A stretch of 64,000 nucleotides of DNA from Flammeovirgaceae bacterium UBA2366 (lineage in GTDB: Bacteria > Bacteroidota > Bacteroidia > Cytophagales > Cyclobacteriaceae): assembly GCA_002344065.1 (NCBI GenBank), contig DDTK01000007.1:222749-286748 (forward strand). The letters run 5' to 3'. Below, in pieces: positions 17,682-26,345 of this stretch (the first letter of the stretch is position 1; each line of letters opens with the position of its first letter). Made by a program: the position numbers and the translations under genes. A model generated the notes under the pieces. That model had not been told where the DNA came from. It searched no databases and worked only from the letters and a program-made list of their open reading frames with translations.

Positions 17682-19124
17682 TTATCTCGAAATAATCAGG
17701 GTTTGACCGGGCTGTATTTTGCTGTCGGAAAGATTGTTCAGCTCCTTAATCTTTTCAATGGTCAGCCCTTCAAATTGTTTAGAAATACCCCACAGCGTGT
17801 CGCCAGCCTGTACCACATACCTTTTAGAGTCTGGAACCGGAATAGGCTGGGTGACTTTAGGTGCCGAAGTAGCTGAGGCAATGACTGTACCCTCCGCTGG
17901 TGGCTTTATCCAGATTGTTAACGGTTGACCAATTTTAATGATGTTGCTGTTCAGGTTATTCCATTTCTTAATGTCTTCTACGCGCACTTTGTAGCGCATG
18001 GCTATGCTGCCCAGCACATCACCACTTTTTACCCGATAAACAATACGATCCTTACCGTAGGTTGTTTCTTCTGTATTGCGTGCTAAAACCTCCAACTCAC
18101 GCCTGCCAACTTTTGATGCTGAGTCCAGTATAGCCAAACGATTTTCGTCAAGCAGTTTTTTTGCCACCAAAGGAATTTTTATGATGTGAGGTTTGGTGGC
18201 ATCCGGCACCGCGTTACGTAAAATTGACGGATTTAATTTTTGTAAATCCTCCAGGCAAACTTCGGTAAGTTTGGCAAATGTTTCGAGGTGAAGGTATTTA
18301 TCAACGTGTAGTGTGTCATGTGGCATAAGCACCTCATGTTCACCCTGAATAAAATTATGTTCTTCCAGGTAATTCATAGTATAGATCATGGCTACGAATT
18401 GCGGAACATAAGAACGCGTTTCGCGTGGAAGGAATGGATAGATCTCCCAAAATGATTTTTTATATCCTGATCTGCGAATGGCCTTCTTTACATTACCGGG
18501 CCCGGCATTATAGGCGGCAAGTGCAAGTTCCCAATCGTTAAACATGCCATACAAATCCCGTAGGTAACGGCAGGCTGCTTCGGTAGACTTTTCAGGGTCC
18601 ATCCGTTCATCAATGTACCAATCGGCCCGCAAGTTGTAATGCCTGCCGGTGGCATACATAAATTGCCATAAGCCGACAGCGCGTGCCCGTGAAATTGCTT
18701 TTGGATTTAAGCCTGATTCGATGATGGATAAATATTTCAATTCATCAGGAAGTCCGTAGCGTTGAAGATGTTTTTCGAAAACAGGGAAGTAAATATTTTT
18801 CCTACGAATCACCATGCGGGTGTACTCACGATCGCGTACTGTGAAGTAGTTGATAAAGGAGTGAATACGATCGTTGTAGTGCAGGGGAATGGATTTTTCA
18901 ATACAGCTCAAGCGATCCCTGATGATAGCGGGCCGGTCATCGCCCGGAATAAATTCAATGTCGGAGAGGAGGGTATAAAAAGCAAAACTGGTGGTATCTT
19001 CCTTAAAAACCATTTCCTCTTCGGCCATGGCTATTTCAAGAGAGTCAATAACCGGTTCGCTTCCCTGTGCAAAACAAGGAGTTAAGGCTATTGTTAAGAG
19101 AAAAAATATAAACACTCTGCTCAT
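17682..19124 (-). CDS. mltD: MltD-like membrane-associated lytic transglycosylase with two LysM domains
   Basis: 480 aa. A signal peptide (1-20) ends CFAQ. The SLT catalytic core starts near residue 120; Glu136 in SIIESGLNPKA is the catalytic acid, followed by the family's AVGLWQFM and AAYNAGPGNVKKAI. Two LysM modules follow at about 360-408 (YRVKSGDVLGSIAMRYKV) and 433-480 (YVVQAGDTLWGISKQF), which bind glycan strands. It cleaves peptidoglycan between MurNAc and GlcNAc with formation of 1,6-anhydro-MurNAc. Its start is 1 nt from the gatA stop, so it is translated from the tatA-gatA message. Confidence 0.94.
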   Translation of the reverse strand: MSRVFIFFLLTIALTPCFAQGSEPVIDSLEIAMAEEEMVFKEDTTSFAFYTLLSDIEFIPGDDRPAIIRDRLSCIEKSIPLHYNDRIHSFINYFTVRDREYTRMVIRRKNIYFPVFEKHLQRYGLPDELKYLSIIESGLNPKAISRARAVGLWQFMYATGRHYNLRADWYIDERMDPEKSTEAACRYLRDLYGMFNDWELALAAYNAGPGNVKKAIRRSGYKKSFWEIYPFLPRETRSYVPQFVAMIYTMNYLEEHNFIQGEHEVLMPHDTLHVDKYLHLETFAKLTEVCLEDLQKLNPSILRNAVPDATKPHIIKIPLVAKKLLDENRLAILDSASKVGRRELEVLARNTEETTYGKDRIVYRVKSGDVLGSIAMRYKVRVEDIKKWNNLNSNIIKIGQPLTIWIKPPAEGTVIASATSAPKVTQPIPVPDSKRYVVQAGDTLWGISKQFEGLTIEKIKELNNLSDSKIQPGQTLIISR

Positions 19125-19125
19125 A

Positions 19126-20556
19126 TCAGTTCAGTTTCATCAGATAAGCTGAAAACTGTAAAAGATTTGCCTCATCAAAATCAGTAGCCAAAATCTGAAG
19201 GCCAATAGGTAAACCTTTATCATCCACACCGCAAGGTACGGAAATACCAGGTACCCCTGCAACATTGGCTAATACAGAGAACAAATCGGCCAGGTACATT
19301 TCCAATGGATCGCTTGTATGCTCACCCAGTTTAAAGGCTGTTGTTGGAGCGGTGGGCATAAGGATGAAGTCATATGTTTTGAATATTTCCTGCATCTTAT
19401 TTCGGATAAGCTGTCGCACCTTTTGTGCTTTGGTATAGTACGCATCGTAATAGCTCGCACTCAGAACAAAAGTTCCTAATAGAATTCTTTTTTGTACTTC
19501 TTTGCCAAAGGCTTCCGTTCTGGTTTTTTTATAAAGCGATTGTAAATCCGATGTAGCCGGACTGCGGTACCCATAGCGAACACCATCAAAGCGTGAAAGA
19601 TTAGAACTGGCTTCAGCAGTTGCCAGAATATAATAGGTTGGTAAACTGTACTCGAGCAAGGGAAAGTCCAGGGCATCCATTTCATGACCTGCTGTCTTCA
19701 GTTTGTCAAGATTGTCAATTAAGGTTTTTTTTATTTCCGGTTGAAGTCCGGGTGAGTCAATCGTTTCGTGAAAATACGCAATCTTATATTTTTTGTTAAG
19801 GGGTTGAGCGAGTGCTTTGGAATACTGAGGGACAGGTTTTTGCGATACCGTGCTGTCGTATTCATCAGCTCCGGCAATCACCTCCAAAACGTATGCTACA
19901 TCCTCCACGTTCGTTCCGAAAATTCCAACGCAATCAAATGAAGATGCATAGGCAATTAATCCGTATCGCGAAATTCTTGAATAGGTTGGCTTTAATCCAA
20001 CAACCCCGCAAAAGGCTGCTGGTTGGCGAACGGATCCTCCGGTATCGGAGCCCAATGAAATGCGGCACATGCCGGCTTGTACGGCTACAGCAGAGCCACC
20101 TGATGATCCTCCTGGAACGCGGAGATTGTCGACATCATTAAGCACGGGGCCAAAAGCAGAATTTTCATTAGAAGAACCCATAGCAAACTCATCGCAATTT
20201 TGCCGGCCAATGATAATGGCATCTTCATCCAGTAAGCGCTGAACAACCGTGGCGTTGTATTGCGCTGTATAGCCATCCAGTATTTTACTGCTGGCTTGAA
20301 CCGGATGATTTTGATACGATAAGACGTCTTTTAACCCAATAACCAAACCGGCCAGTTTTCCGGCTGTTTTGGTTTTAACTTTTGCATCGATGGTTATGGC
20401 TTGTGTACGCGCTTCTTCTTCGAACACGCTCAGAAATGCATTGAGGTGTTTTTTTTGATGGATAACGCTGAGGTGGTGTCTGACTAAGTCCTCACAAGAG
20501 ACGTTGCCGCGAAAGAGATCATCCTGAATATCGCGCAGTGTCGCGTAATCTTTCAA
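19126..20556 (-). CDS. gatA: Asp-tRNA(Asn)/Glu-tRNA(Gln) amidotransferase subunit A
   Basis: 476 aa, normal for GatA. The amidase-signature triad is visible: Lys76 in IGLKDV, Ser151 in VPGGSSGGS and Ser175 in DTGGS. The adjacent GSSNENSAFGPV and GLKPTYSRISRYGL stretches separate GatA from other amidases. The subunit releases ammonia from glutamine for transamidation of misacylated tRNA; gatB and gatC are not in this window. It is 2 nt from tatA upstream and 1 nt from mltD downstream. Confidence 0.95.
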   Translation of the reverse strand: MKDYATLRDIQDDLFRGNVSCEDLVRHHLSVIHQKKHLNAFLSVFEEEARTQAITIDAKVKTKTAGKLAGLVIGLKDVLSYQNHPVQASSKILDGYTAQYNATVVQRLLDEDAIIIGRQNCDEFAMGSSNENSAFGPVLNDVDNLRVPGGSSGGSAVAVQAGMCRISLGSDTGGSVRQPAAFCGVVGLKPTYSRISRYGLIAYASSFDCVGIFGTNVEDVAYVLEVIAGADEYDSTVSQKPVPQYSKALAQPLNKKYKIAYFHETIDSPGLQPEIKKTLIDNLDKLKTAGHEMDALDFPLLEYSLPTYYILATAEASSNLSRFDGVRYGYRSPATSDLQSLYKKTRTEAFGKEVQKRILLGTFVLSASYYDAYYTKAQKVRQLIRNKMQEIFKTYDFILMPTAPTTAFKLGEHTSDPLEMYLADLFSVLANVAGVPGISVPCGVDDKGLPIGLQILATDFDEANLLQFSAYLMKLN

Positions 20557-20558
20557 TC

Positions 20559-20768
20559 CTAGTCTTCTATTTTTTTAGGAACTTCCTTGCCAGCCTCGTC
20601 CACTTCCTTTTTTACATCTTTTACAGCATCCTTAAATTCCCGAATACCACGGCCAACACCACGTGCAAATTCAGGGATTTTTTTCGCTCCAAAGAAAATC
20701 AAAACAGCAAGCGCAATGAGAACCCATTCCATCCCACCAGGCATTCCAAGCAAAAAAATTGAATTCAT
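20559..20768 (-). CDS. tatA: Sec-independent translocase TatA/E
   Basis: 69 aa. A short N-terminal membrane helix (about residues 12-27), the hinge FFGAKKIPEFARGVGRG, then an amphipathic helix and a charged tail ending EVPKKIED: the standard TatA layout. It forms the pore of the twin-arginine pathway with TatC, which is not in the window. The molybdopterin oxidoreductase at 54.7-56.9 kb carries a Tat signal and would be a client. First gene of the tatA-gatA-mltD run, with its own predicted promoter. Confidence 0.95.
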   Translation of the reverse strand: MNSIFLLGMPGGMEWVLIALAVLIFFGAKKIPEFARGVGRGIREFKDAVKDVKKEVDEAGKEVPKKIED

Positions 20769-20786
20769 GTTTTTGTATTTATCGGG

Positions 20787-20815
20787 TAAAGATAGAGCAT
20801 AAATCTGAATCCAAA
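20787..20815 (-). promoter_or_regulatory. Predicted promoter for tatA-gatA-mltD
   Basis: On the minus strand, TTTG (20815-20812) and TATCTTTA (20794-20787) are separated by 17 nt. The second differs from TAnnTTTG only in the last base. It sits between a terminator-like hairpin after envC and the tatA start. Confidence 0.45.
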
Positions 20816-20852
20816 AAAATAGCCATAGAGGGCATTATATACCCTTAAATGG
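20812..20852 (-). terminator. Terminator-like hairpin after the EnvC-like gene
   Basis: On the minus strand CCAT (20852-20849) pairs with ATGG (20826-20823), and AGGG with CCCT inside it, with a small internal loop; a run of seven Ts follows. It starts 8 nt beyond the envC-like stop codon. The stem is short and interrupted, so strength is uncertain. Confidence 0.45.
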
Positions 20853-20859
20853 TCAAAAA

Positions 20860-22050
20860 TCAGTTTCTAAGCCATTGTTGGGGATCCAGCGCAGTGGTGT
20901 TTTTACGCAATTGGAACCGTAATTCAGAAATTCCATCGGCATTGGATAATACCTGACCTATCTCCTGGTTGGTGTTCACCCGCTGCCCTTTTTTGACGTA
21001 CACTTCCTTCAACCCCGAGTAAACGGAGAAATATTCACCGTGGTTAATAATAACAGAGTTACCGAATGGTGGGATTACAGCAATGTACCGTACTTCGCCC
21101 TCAAAGATGCTTTTAACCTTTTCGTTTTCTTTTGTTTGGATGTTAATGCCATCATTCTGAATAATAATGCCCTTTAACACCGGATGGTTTTGCTTACCGA
21201 ACTTCTGCGAAACAAAACCTGTTGCCGGCCAGGGAAACTTAGCTTTGTTCTCCTCAAATGAGTTTGACAACGCTACCGATGCGGCACTTGTTGCAGCCTT
21301 GGATTCGCGTGCTGCACGTTCCATTTCTTCTTTAATAATTTCATTAATTCGTTTGTCCAGAACAACAAGCGCTTTTTTGGTGTCTTCCAAATCCTTCTTC
21401 AATATCTTTTCTTGCTTTTCCAGTGATTTTACCAGGGTATTTTGTTTGGCTTTAAGATTGACCAGGCTATTATTTTCCTTAACCTGTTGGCTTAGTAATT
21501 CGTTTTTTTCTGATCGCTTTGATTCTATTTGTTTTACCTGAACACCTAATTCAGTTTGTACTTGCTGGATGGCCTCCACCTGAATTTTGCGTCTTTCAGA
21601 ATATTGACGCATATATTGTAGACGCATCATAAGTTGATCGAACGATTCGGCAGAAAACAAAAAGGTTAATCGTGTAGCGCTGTTATTAGCTTTTTGAGCA
21701 GCAAACAGCATGGCCGCATATTCTTCCCTGAGTTTTTTCAGGTCTTCTTCAAGGGCCAGTATAAAACCGTTGTTGTCGGCAATGTCTTTATCCAATAAAC
21801 TGATTTCGGATTTTATGGATTGAATTAAATTTTCCTGCACGCGAATGCGTTGATTTAAGGCATTAAGTTCCCCCAGCGAACTTTTTTTTCGAACTGAAGT
21901 TTCATCAAGGATTTTTTCAACCTCTTTTATTTTCTCCAGGTTCTGTTGTTTTTCTTTTTGTAACTGGGTCTTTGTTTTTTTCTGGGCGGTTGCGCCCAGT
22001 GCCAGTAGAAGAAGTATAACCGAAAGCAGTATTTTTTTACCTGCGGTCAT
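20860..22050 (-). CDS. EnvC-like murein hydrolase activator with degenerate LytM domain
   Basis: 396 aa. A signal peptide (about 1-22, ending ATAQ) is followed by long coiled-coil segments (about 25-250, rich in Lys, Glu and Leu heptads) and a C-terminal M23/LytM domain (about 275-396). The zinc ligands of active M23 peptidases are replaced: the usual HxGxD site reads NDGINI, the YxH site reads VYSGL, and the HxH site reads ELRFQL. It is therefore probably not a peptidase but an EnvC/NlpD-type activator of amidases. It overlaps the upstream DUF4292 gene by 14 nt, indicating translational coupling. Confidence 0.92.
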   Translation of the reverse strand: MTAGKKILLSVILLLLALGATAQKKTKTQLQKEKQQNLEKIKEVEKILDETSVRKKSSLGELNALNQRIRVQENLIQSIKSEISLLDKDIADNNGFILALEEDLKKLREEYAAMLFAAQKANNSATRLTFLFSAESFDQLMMRLQYMRQYSERRKIQVEAIQQVQTELGVQVKQIESKRSEKNELLSQQVKENNSLVNLKAKQNTLVKSLEKQEKILKKDLEDTKKALVVLDKRINEIIKEEMERAARESKAATSAASVALSNSFEENKAKFPWPATGFVSQKFGKQNHPVLKGIIIQNDGINIQTKENEKVKSIFEGEVRYIAVIPPFGNSVIINHGEYFSVYSGLKEVYVKKGQRVNTNQEIGQVLSNADGISELRFQLRKNTTALDPQQWLRN

Positions 22051-22792
22051 ATTTTTTTGGAATGTTGAACGGGAATTTTAATTCTTTATCGCCAACCTCG
22101 GCTTTGTTATACTCAAAAATAACAGAAGTGTTTAATAAACCGGCTGAAGTTTTGTACAGCAACGATATGGTGGCATTATACGGAAAGGTTTTGCCAGAAA
22201 CGGGTTGAAAATTTCCATAATTAATGGTGAGCGAATTATGTGAGTCATTCTCCTTGAGTTCAACCTTTTGGATTTTCATGGTAGAGGCACTGATGTAATT
22301 CATAACGTCTACCGTGCCGGAAGATTGCTTTAATAAAAATGTGAGGCTTTTTTCGTCAACCTCATCTTCTTCTTTACGAGCCATAAGCAAGTTGCCTAAA
22401 AAGGCAGATTGAATAACCTTGTAGTTTACCTCAAAATTGAAACGCTTGGAAAGTTCAACGTAATCAAAAACATAGTATTCCTTATCGACATTGCTAATCA
22501 CTGTAATAGAGTCTTTGTTAATCAGTACGCGACCACCCTGTACACCAATTACAGTGAAGTTCATCCAAATCACACTATCCTTTCGTACTCGTATCACCGA
22601 TTTAACTTCACGTTCTTTGTTGCCGTCTTTCAGCACCATTCTTGCTTTTCCATGAAAATACTCAAAGTCGATTTCTTCAATAGCCAACGAAGCCTTGGGT
22701 TTCAGGTCACCTGAGGATGCGGTAATTTTTTTACTGCACGAAGTAATTACCAGGGGTAATGCAACGCAACAGAGAAAAAGAAGCCTATTCAT
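22037..22792 (-). CDS. DUF4292-family lipoprotein
   Basis: 251 aa. The signal peptide ends ITSC (Cys19), a lipobox. The rest alternates beta-strands (YFHGKARMVL, VIWMNFTVIGVQGGRVLI, KEYYVFDYVELSKRFNF), the LolA/LolB-like convex barrel layout that I associate with DUF4292. Such proteins may bind acyl chains; the role is not established. It overlaps the TPR gene upstream by 8 nt and the EnvC-like gene downstream by 14 nt, so the three form one translationally coupled unit. Confidence 0.85.
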   Translation of the reverse strand: MNRLLFLCCVALPLVITSCSKKITASSGDLKPKASLAIEEIDFEYFHGKARMVLKDGNKEREVKSVIRVRKDSVIWMNFTVIGVQGGRVLINKDSITVISNVDKEYYVFDYVELSKRFNFEVNYKVIQSAFLGNLLMARKEEDEVDEKSLTFLLKQSSGTVDVMNYISASTMKIQKVELKENDSHNSLTINYGNFQPVSGKTFPYNATISLLYKTSAGLLNTSVIFEYNKAEVGDKELKFPFNIPKKYDRR

Positions 22793-24572
22793 ATATTTTT
22801 CGGTTGGCGATTTTTTTATTCAGTGTTTCATGGCTGGCGTTGAGCATACCCTTGGCTTTTTCCCATTGCTGCACAGCCTGATCCACCTCACCCAACTGAA
22901 AGAGTATATCGCCATAGTGCTCGATATGTGTGGCGTTAGCCTGTCCGGTAGCAATGGCGCGCTCAATGATTTTTCTTGCTTCTTTATATTTCTGCCGGGT
23001 ATAAAGAACCCACGCGTGCGTGTCCAAAAAGGTAGGATTGTCTGGATTATTTTTGATCAGCAGAGTCGACATCTTTTCAGCTTTATCAAGCGAAGCCTTG
23101 CGCAACGCGAGATAATAACTGTAGTTGTTCAGTACGCTATAGTTATTAGGATTAAATGCCAGCGCTTCATCATAAGCCTTGTCTGACTTATCGTATTCCC
23201 TGGTAGCATTAAAGGCATCACCCAACATGGCGTTAATTTCGCTGGTCATACCAGGGTTGTTCACTGACAGTTTTTTGCTTTGTTCCAATGAAGTAATGGC
23301 TTCCCTGTATTTACGTTTTCGCAAATGAGCCAATCCATTGAAATAATAGAGCATGCCTTGGTTTGGATAAAACTCCAATGCCTTTTCGGAAGAATTAATC
23401 ACGGCATCAAAAGCTTCCATTTGCGTTTGCAGGTAAAGTAAGTTCTGCCACACTTCAAAATTTACCTCACCTAGTTCAATAGCTTGTAAATACTTTCGTT
23501 CAGCGTCTTTATTTTTTCCAACGGATAGATAAAGATCGCCCCCCAAAATGAAAGTGTTAACTTCATCCGGGTATTGTTTTTCCAATTTCTCCAACAACTC
23601 AACGGCAAAGGCTTCAGTACTGGCATCTGAGGTCCCTTTTGTTTTACTGTTATTAAGTTCAGCGTTGTAGGTGCCCAACACCATCAGTTTACTGGTGTAG
23701 TCGGTTTCGGGGTCGTCAAAAATTTGTGATAATAACTTGCGCGCCTTCGTTTCTTCGTTTGTGTCGCGGTAAAGGCCGGCAAGAAATACCGATGCGCTTG
23801 GTGCAGATTCATTTTCTTCGATGAATTTTTCAAGAAACGCAATCGCCCGGGGCAGTTGGTTTTGCTGGGCTAACAATTCCGCGAAACCTACAGCATATTG
23901 CTCTTCATCCGGAAAAGCTTTTGTTAACTTTTCAGCTTCTTCAATCGCTTCATTTATCTTATCCATCTCCCAATAGATTCGCTGCTTTTGTGTAGAGGAC
24001 GTTTCGTTAATACCAAACACGCTCTCCGCCCGATTATAAACTTTTATAGCCTCTGTTGGCTTGTTGGAATATTGATAGAGAATGGCTAATTCATACAGGT
24101 ATTCATCTGTGCCTGGTACCTCTTGTAGCATAGCTTCATACAATTGAGCAGCCCGGTCAAACTTTGAAAGGTTTGAATAGATACTGGCACCCAACAAGTA
24201 AAAGAATTTATTTTTTCGTTCATACTTCAAGGCCTGCTCTATGCTCAGCGATGCCCTGATCAAATCATCCTGTTTGCTGCCCTGTGCTAAAACTTCAGCA
24301 ATTTTATAGTGAATGGTGGCATTGGTAGGGAGGATATCCAGCGCTTTTTGATAATACACCAAAGCCTTGGCAAAATCTTCGAGAATAAAATATTTCTCTC
24401 CTTCTGTAAAATAGAACTCAGCTTCGCGCGATTTTAAGCTGGTTGGTGCAGCGGCTTCATCTGCTTTCTTTTTCTTCTGGGCCACCAAAGACAGCGGGAG
24501 CAGGGTGATAAAAAAGATGATGCTATATAGTATTCTGGTAGTCAATGCGGTGCTGATAAAAATTGAAGCCAA
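22785..24572 (-). CDS. Exported tetratricopeptide-repeat protein
   Basis: 595 aa if the TTG at 24572 is used; the next TTG, 27 nt on, gives MTTRILYS and a tidier signal peptide. No ATG is available, because a TAA lies in frame six codons upstream, so a non-ATG start is required either way. The signal ends LSLVAQ. From about residue 50 to the end there are roughly 13-15 TPR units (for example EFYFTEGEKYFILEDFAKALVYY trimmed here to its helix pair, then NATIHYKIAEVLAQGSK). A scaffold protein in the periplasm or at the outer membrane; partners are unknown. First gene of the TPR-DUF4292-EnvC unit. Confidence 0.87.
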   Translation of the reverse strand: MASIFISTALTTRILYSIIFFITLLPLSLVAQKKKKADEAAAPTSLKSREAEFYFTEGEKYFILEDFAKALVYYQKALDILPTNATIHYKIAEVLAQGSKQDDLIRASLSIEQALKYERKNKFFYLLGASIYSNLSKFDRAAQLYEAMLQEVPGTDEYLYELAILYQYSNKPTEAIKVYNRAESVFGINETSSTQKQRIYWEMDKINEAIEEAEKLTKAFPDEEQYAVGFAELLAQQNQLPRAIAFLEKFIEENESAPSASVFLAGLYRDTNEETKARKLLSQIFDDPETDYTSKLMVLGTYNAELNNSKTKGTSDASTEAFAVELLEKLEKQYPDEVNTFILGGDLYLSVGKNKDAERKYLQAIELGEVNFEVWQNLLYLQTQMEAFDAVINSSEKALEFYPNQGMLYYFNGLAHLRKRKYREAITSLEQSKKLSVNNPGMTSEINAMLGDAFNATREYDKSDKAYDEALAFNPNNYSVLNNYSYYLALRKASLDKAEKMSTLLIKNNPDNPTFLDTHAWVLYTRQKYKEARKIIERAIATGQANATHIEHYGDILFQLGEVDQAVQQWEKAKGMLNASHETLNKKIANRKIYE

Positions 24573-24656
24573 AATTAATGAATTTTATTCACTGCCGGTG
24601 TTTAATCTGGTGTTGGTTGATAGGGTTATTTAACCGGACAAATGGCGTGATAAACT

Positions 24657-26156
24657 CTATCCGCCAGGTATCTTCATTTTTTTAACTTCCAAAACATAAA
24701 TCATACCGGAGAAGATCAGCAGGATGGCGAGCCGCACAACCATTGCAACATACAGGCTGTTGAATTCAATCAGGTTCACCGCATAGATGAGCAACAGTGT
24801 AATGGCGATGTAGGTTAAATCCTTAACAACCGGATAGGGTACCGGGTAATGTCGTTGTCCATAATAATAACAAACTGCAGCCATCAAAAAATAAACAATT
24901 AACGTTACCCAGCTGCTTCCTTCATAACCGGCTATGGGAATAAGAAAGTAGTTAAGTACAACAGTCAGACCGGCACCACCCACGGCAATCCAGGTGCTGT
25001 AGTAGGTTTTGTTGGTGAGTTTGTACCAAATAGAAACGTTATAGTAAATCCCCAGAAAAAGGTTGGCCAATAACAGCACCGGCACAACGTGCATACCTTG
25101 CCGGTATTCCGATCGTCTCAGCAAATGTTCGAGCACATCCAGATTAGTACTAACCGCCAGCAGGATAATGCATCCAAACAAAATGAACCCATGTGAAACC
25201 TGGCTAAACAAAGCAGGTGAATTTTTATCGGCAGCACGTGAAAAGAAAAATGGTTCAGCTGCATACCGGAAGGCCTGAACGGCCAGCGTCATGAAAACAG
25301 AAAATTTATAGACTGCACCAAATATACCAAGCGCTTCTTCACTGGTTAAACCCGGATAGAAATTTTCTGGTAACCAAAAACGCAACGCCCACCGGGAAAG
25401 CATTTCATTGGTAACCCAGGCCAATCCGGCAAAAAGAATCGGGTACGCATAAACGATTAAGGGTTTTAAATTCGGCCAGTTTAACGTAATACGAAGTTGC
25501 GCCAATGTCCTCCATAAAATTAAAATCAACGCAGCATTAGCCATCAGGTTGGCAATAAAAACGTAGCCAACCTGCAACTCGGGATTGTAGAATTGTGCGA
25601 CTAAAGATTTTAGTGAGGATAATAGTTCACCGCGTAGAATGGCCGGACATAAACTGAGAAAAAATAGATTGAGCACAATGGATAATGTAATGTTGATCAG
25701 TTTGGCAAGGGCGAACTGTTTTGATTTCCCCTCTAACCGAAGTTTGGCAAAGGGAATGGCCATTACGGCATCAATGGCCAGGATAAAGGCAAACCAGATG
25801 ATATAATTTTCCTTGCCGGGATGTTGCAGGTATTCGGTAATGGGTGTAGCAAAGAGTATGAGCAGGCCTGAAAAGAAAATGCTGCTAAGTAAAATGGCAC
25901 TGGTGGTTAGGTTAAAAATACCGGGCTCATCCTCCTTTTTTAAAGTGGCAAAGCGGAAGTACGCTGTTTCCAGTCCGTAAGTATAGAGCACATTAAAAAA
26001 GGCGGCATAGGCATAAAACTCTGTAACCACCCCGTACTGGTCGGTAGCGAATACATAAGTATAATAGGGAACCAACAAGTAATTAAGCAACCGCCCAAGG
26101 ATGCTGCTGGCACCATAGATTACTGTATCACCCGCAAGTTTCTTAATTGCACTCAT
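24657..26156 (-). CDS. Wzx-like oligosaccharide flippase (MATE/MOP superfamily)
   Basis: 499 aa from the ATG at 26156; a TTG 12 nt further upstream is less likely. The opening KKLAGDTVIYGASSILGR is characteristic of polysaccharide-export flippases, and about 12-14 hydrophobic helices run through the protein. It would move lipid-linked glycans across the inner membrane. There are no glycosyltransferases beside it, so this is probably a stand-alone copy. It is separated from the TPR gene by 84 nt. Confidence 0.9.
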   Translation of the reverse strand: MSAIKKLAGDTVIYGASSILGRLLNYLLVPYYTYVFATDQYGVVTEFYAYAAFFNVLYTYGLETAYFRFATLKKEDEPGIFNLTTSAILLSSIFFSGLLILFATPITEYLQHPGKENYIIWFAFILAIDAVMAIPFAKLRLEGKSKQFALAKLINITLSIVLNLFFLSLCPAILRGELLSSLKSLVAQFYNPELQVGYVFIANLMANAALILILWRTLAQLRITLNWPNLKPLIVYAYPILFAGLAWVTNEMLSRWALRFWLPENFYPGLTSEEALGIFGAVYKFSVFMTLAVQAFRYAAEPFFFSRAADKNSPALFSQVSHGFILFGCIILLAVSTNLDVLEHLLRRSEYRQGMHVVPVLLLANLFLGIYYNVSIWYKLTNKTYYSTWIAVGGAGLTVVLNYFLIPIAGYEGSSWVTLIVYFLMAAVCYYYGQRHYPVPYPVVKDLTYIAITLLLIYAVNLIEFNSLYVAMVVRLAILLIFSGMIYVLEVKKMKIPGG

Positions 26157-26282
26157 TCCAATTCCCAAAATGATTTCATATCTGCTCCAAATTTGGCATT
26201 TTTGTTCAGCTTTAAACCAAGTTCGAATACTATTTGCGCTAATTCAGGTGTTTTTTGCAGTATTCGTTAGTAAGGCTATTTT

Positions 26283-26313
26283 TTTGACTATGATTTTGTT
26301 ATGCTCATCTTTG
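26283..26313 (+). promoter_or_regulatory. Predicted promoter for the T9SS cargo gene
   Basis: TTTG at 26283-26286 and CATCTTTG at 26306-26313 are exactly 19 nt apart, the classic Bacteroidota spacing; the -7 box differs from TAnnTTTG in one base. Transcription would start near 26320, giving a leader of about 25 nt to the ATG at 26346. This makes an upstream in-frame ATG at 26301 impossible as a start. Confidence 0.6.
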
Positions 26314-26345
26314 CAAGATTTTTTATTTCGTTCAAGACAGTTTTT

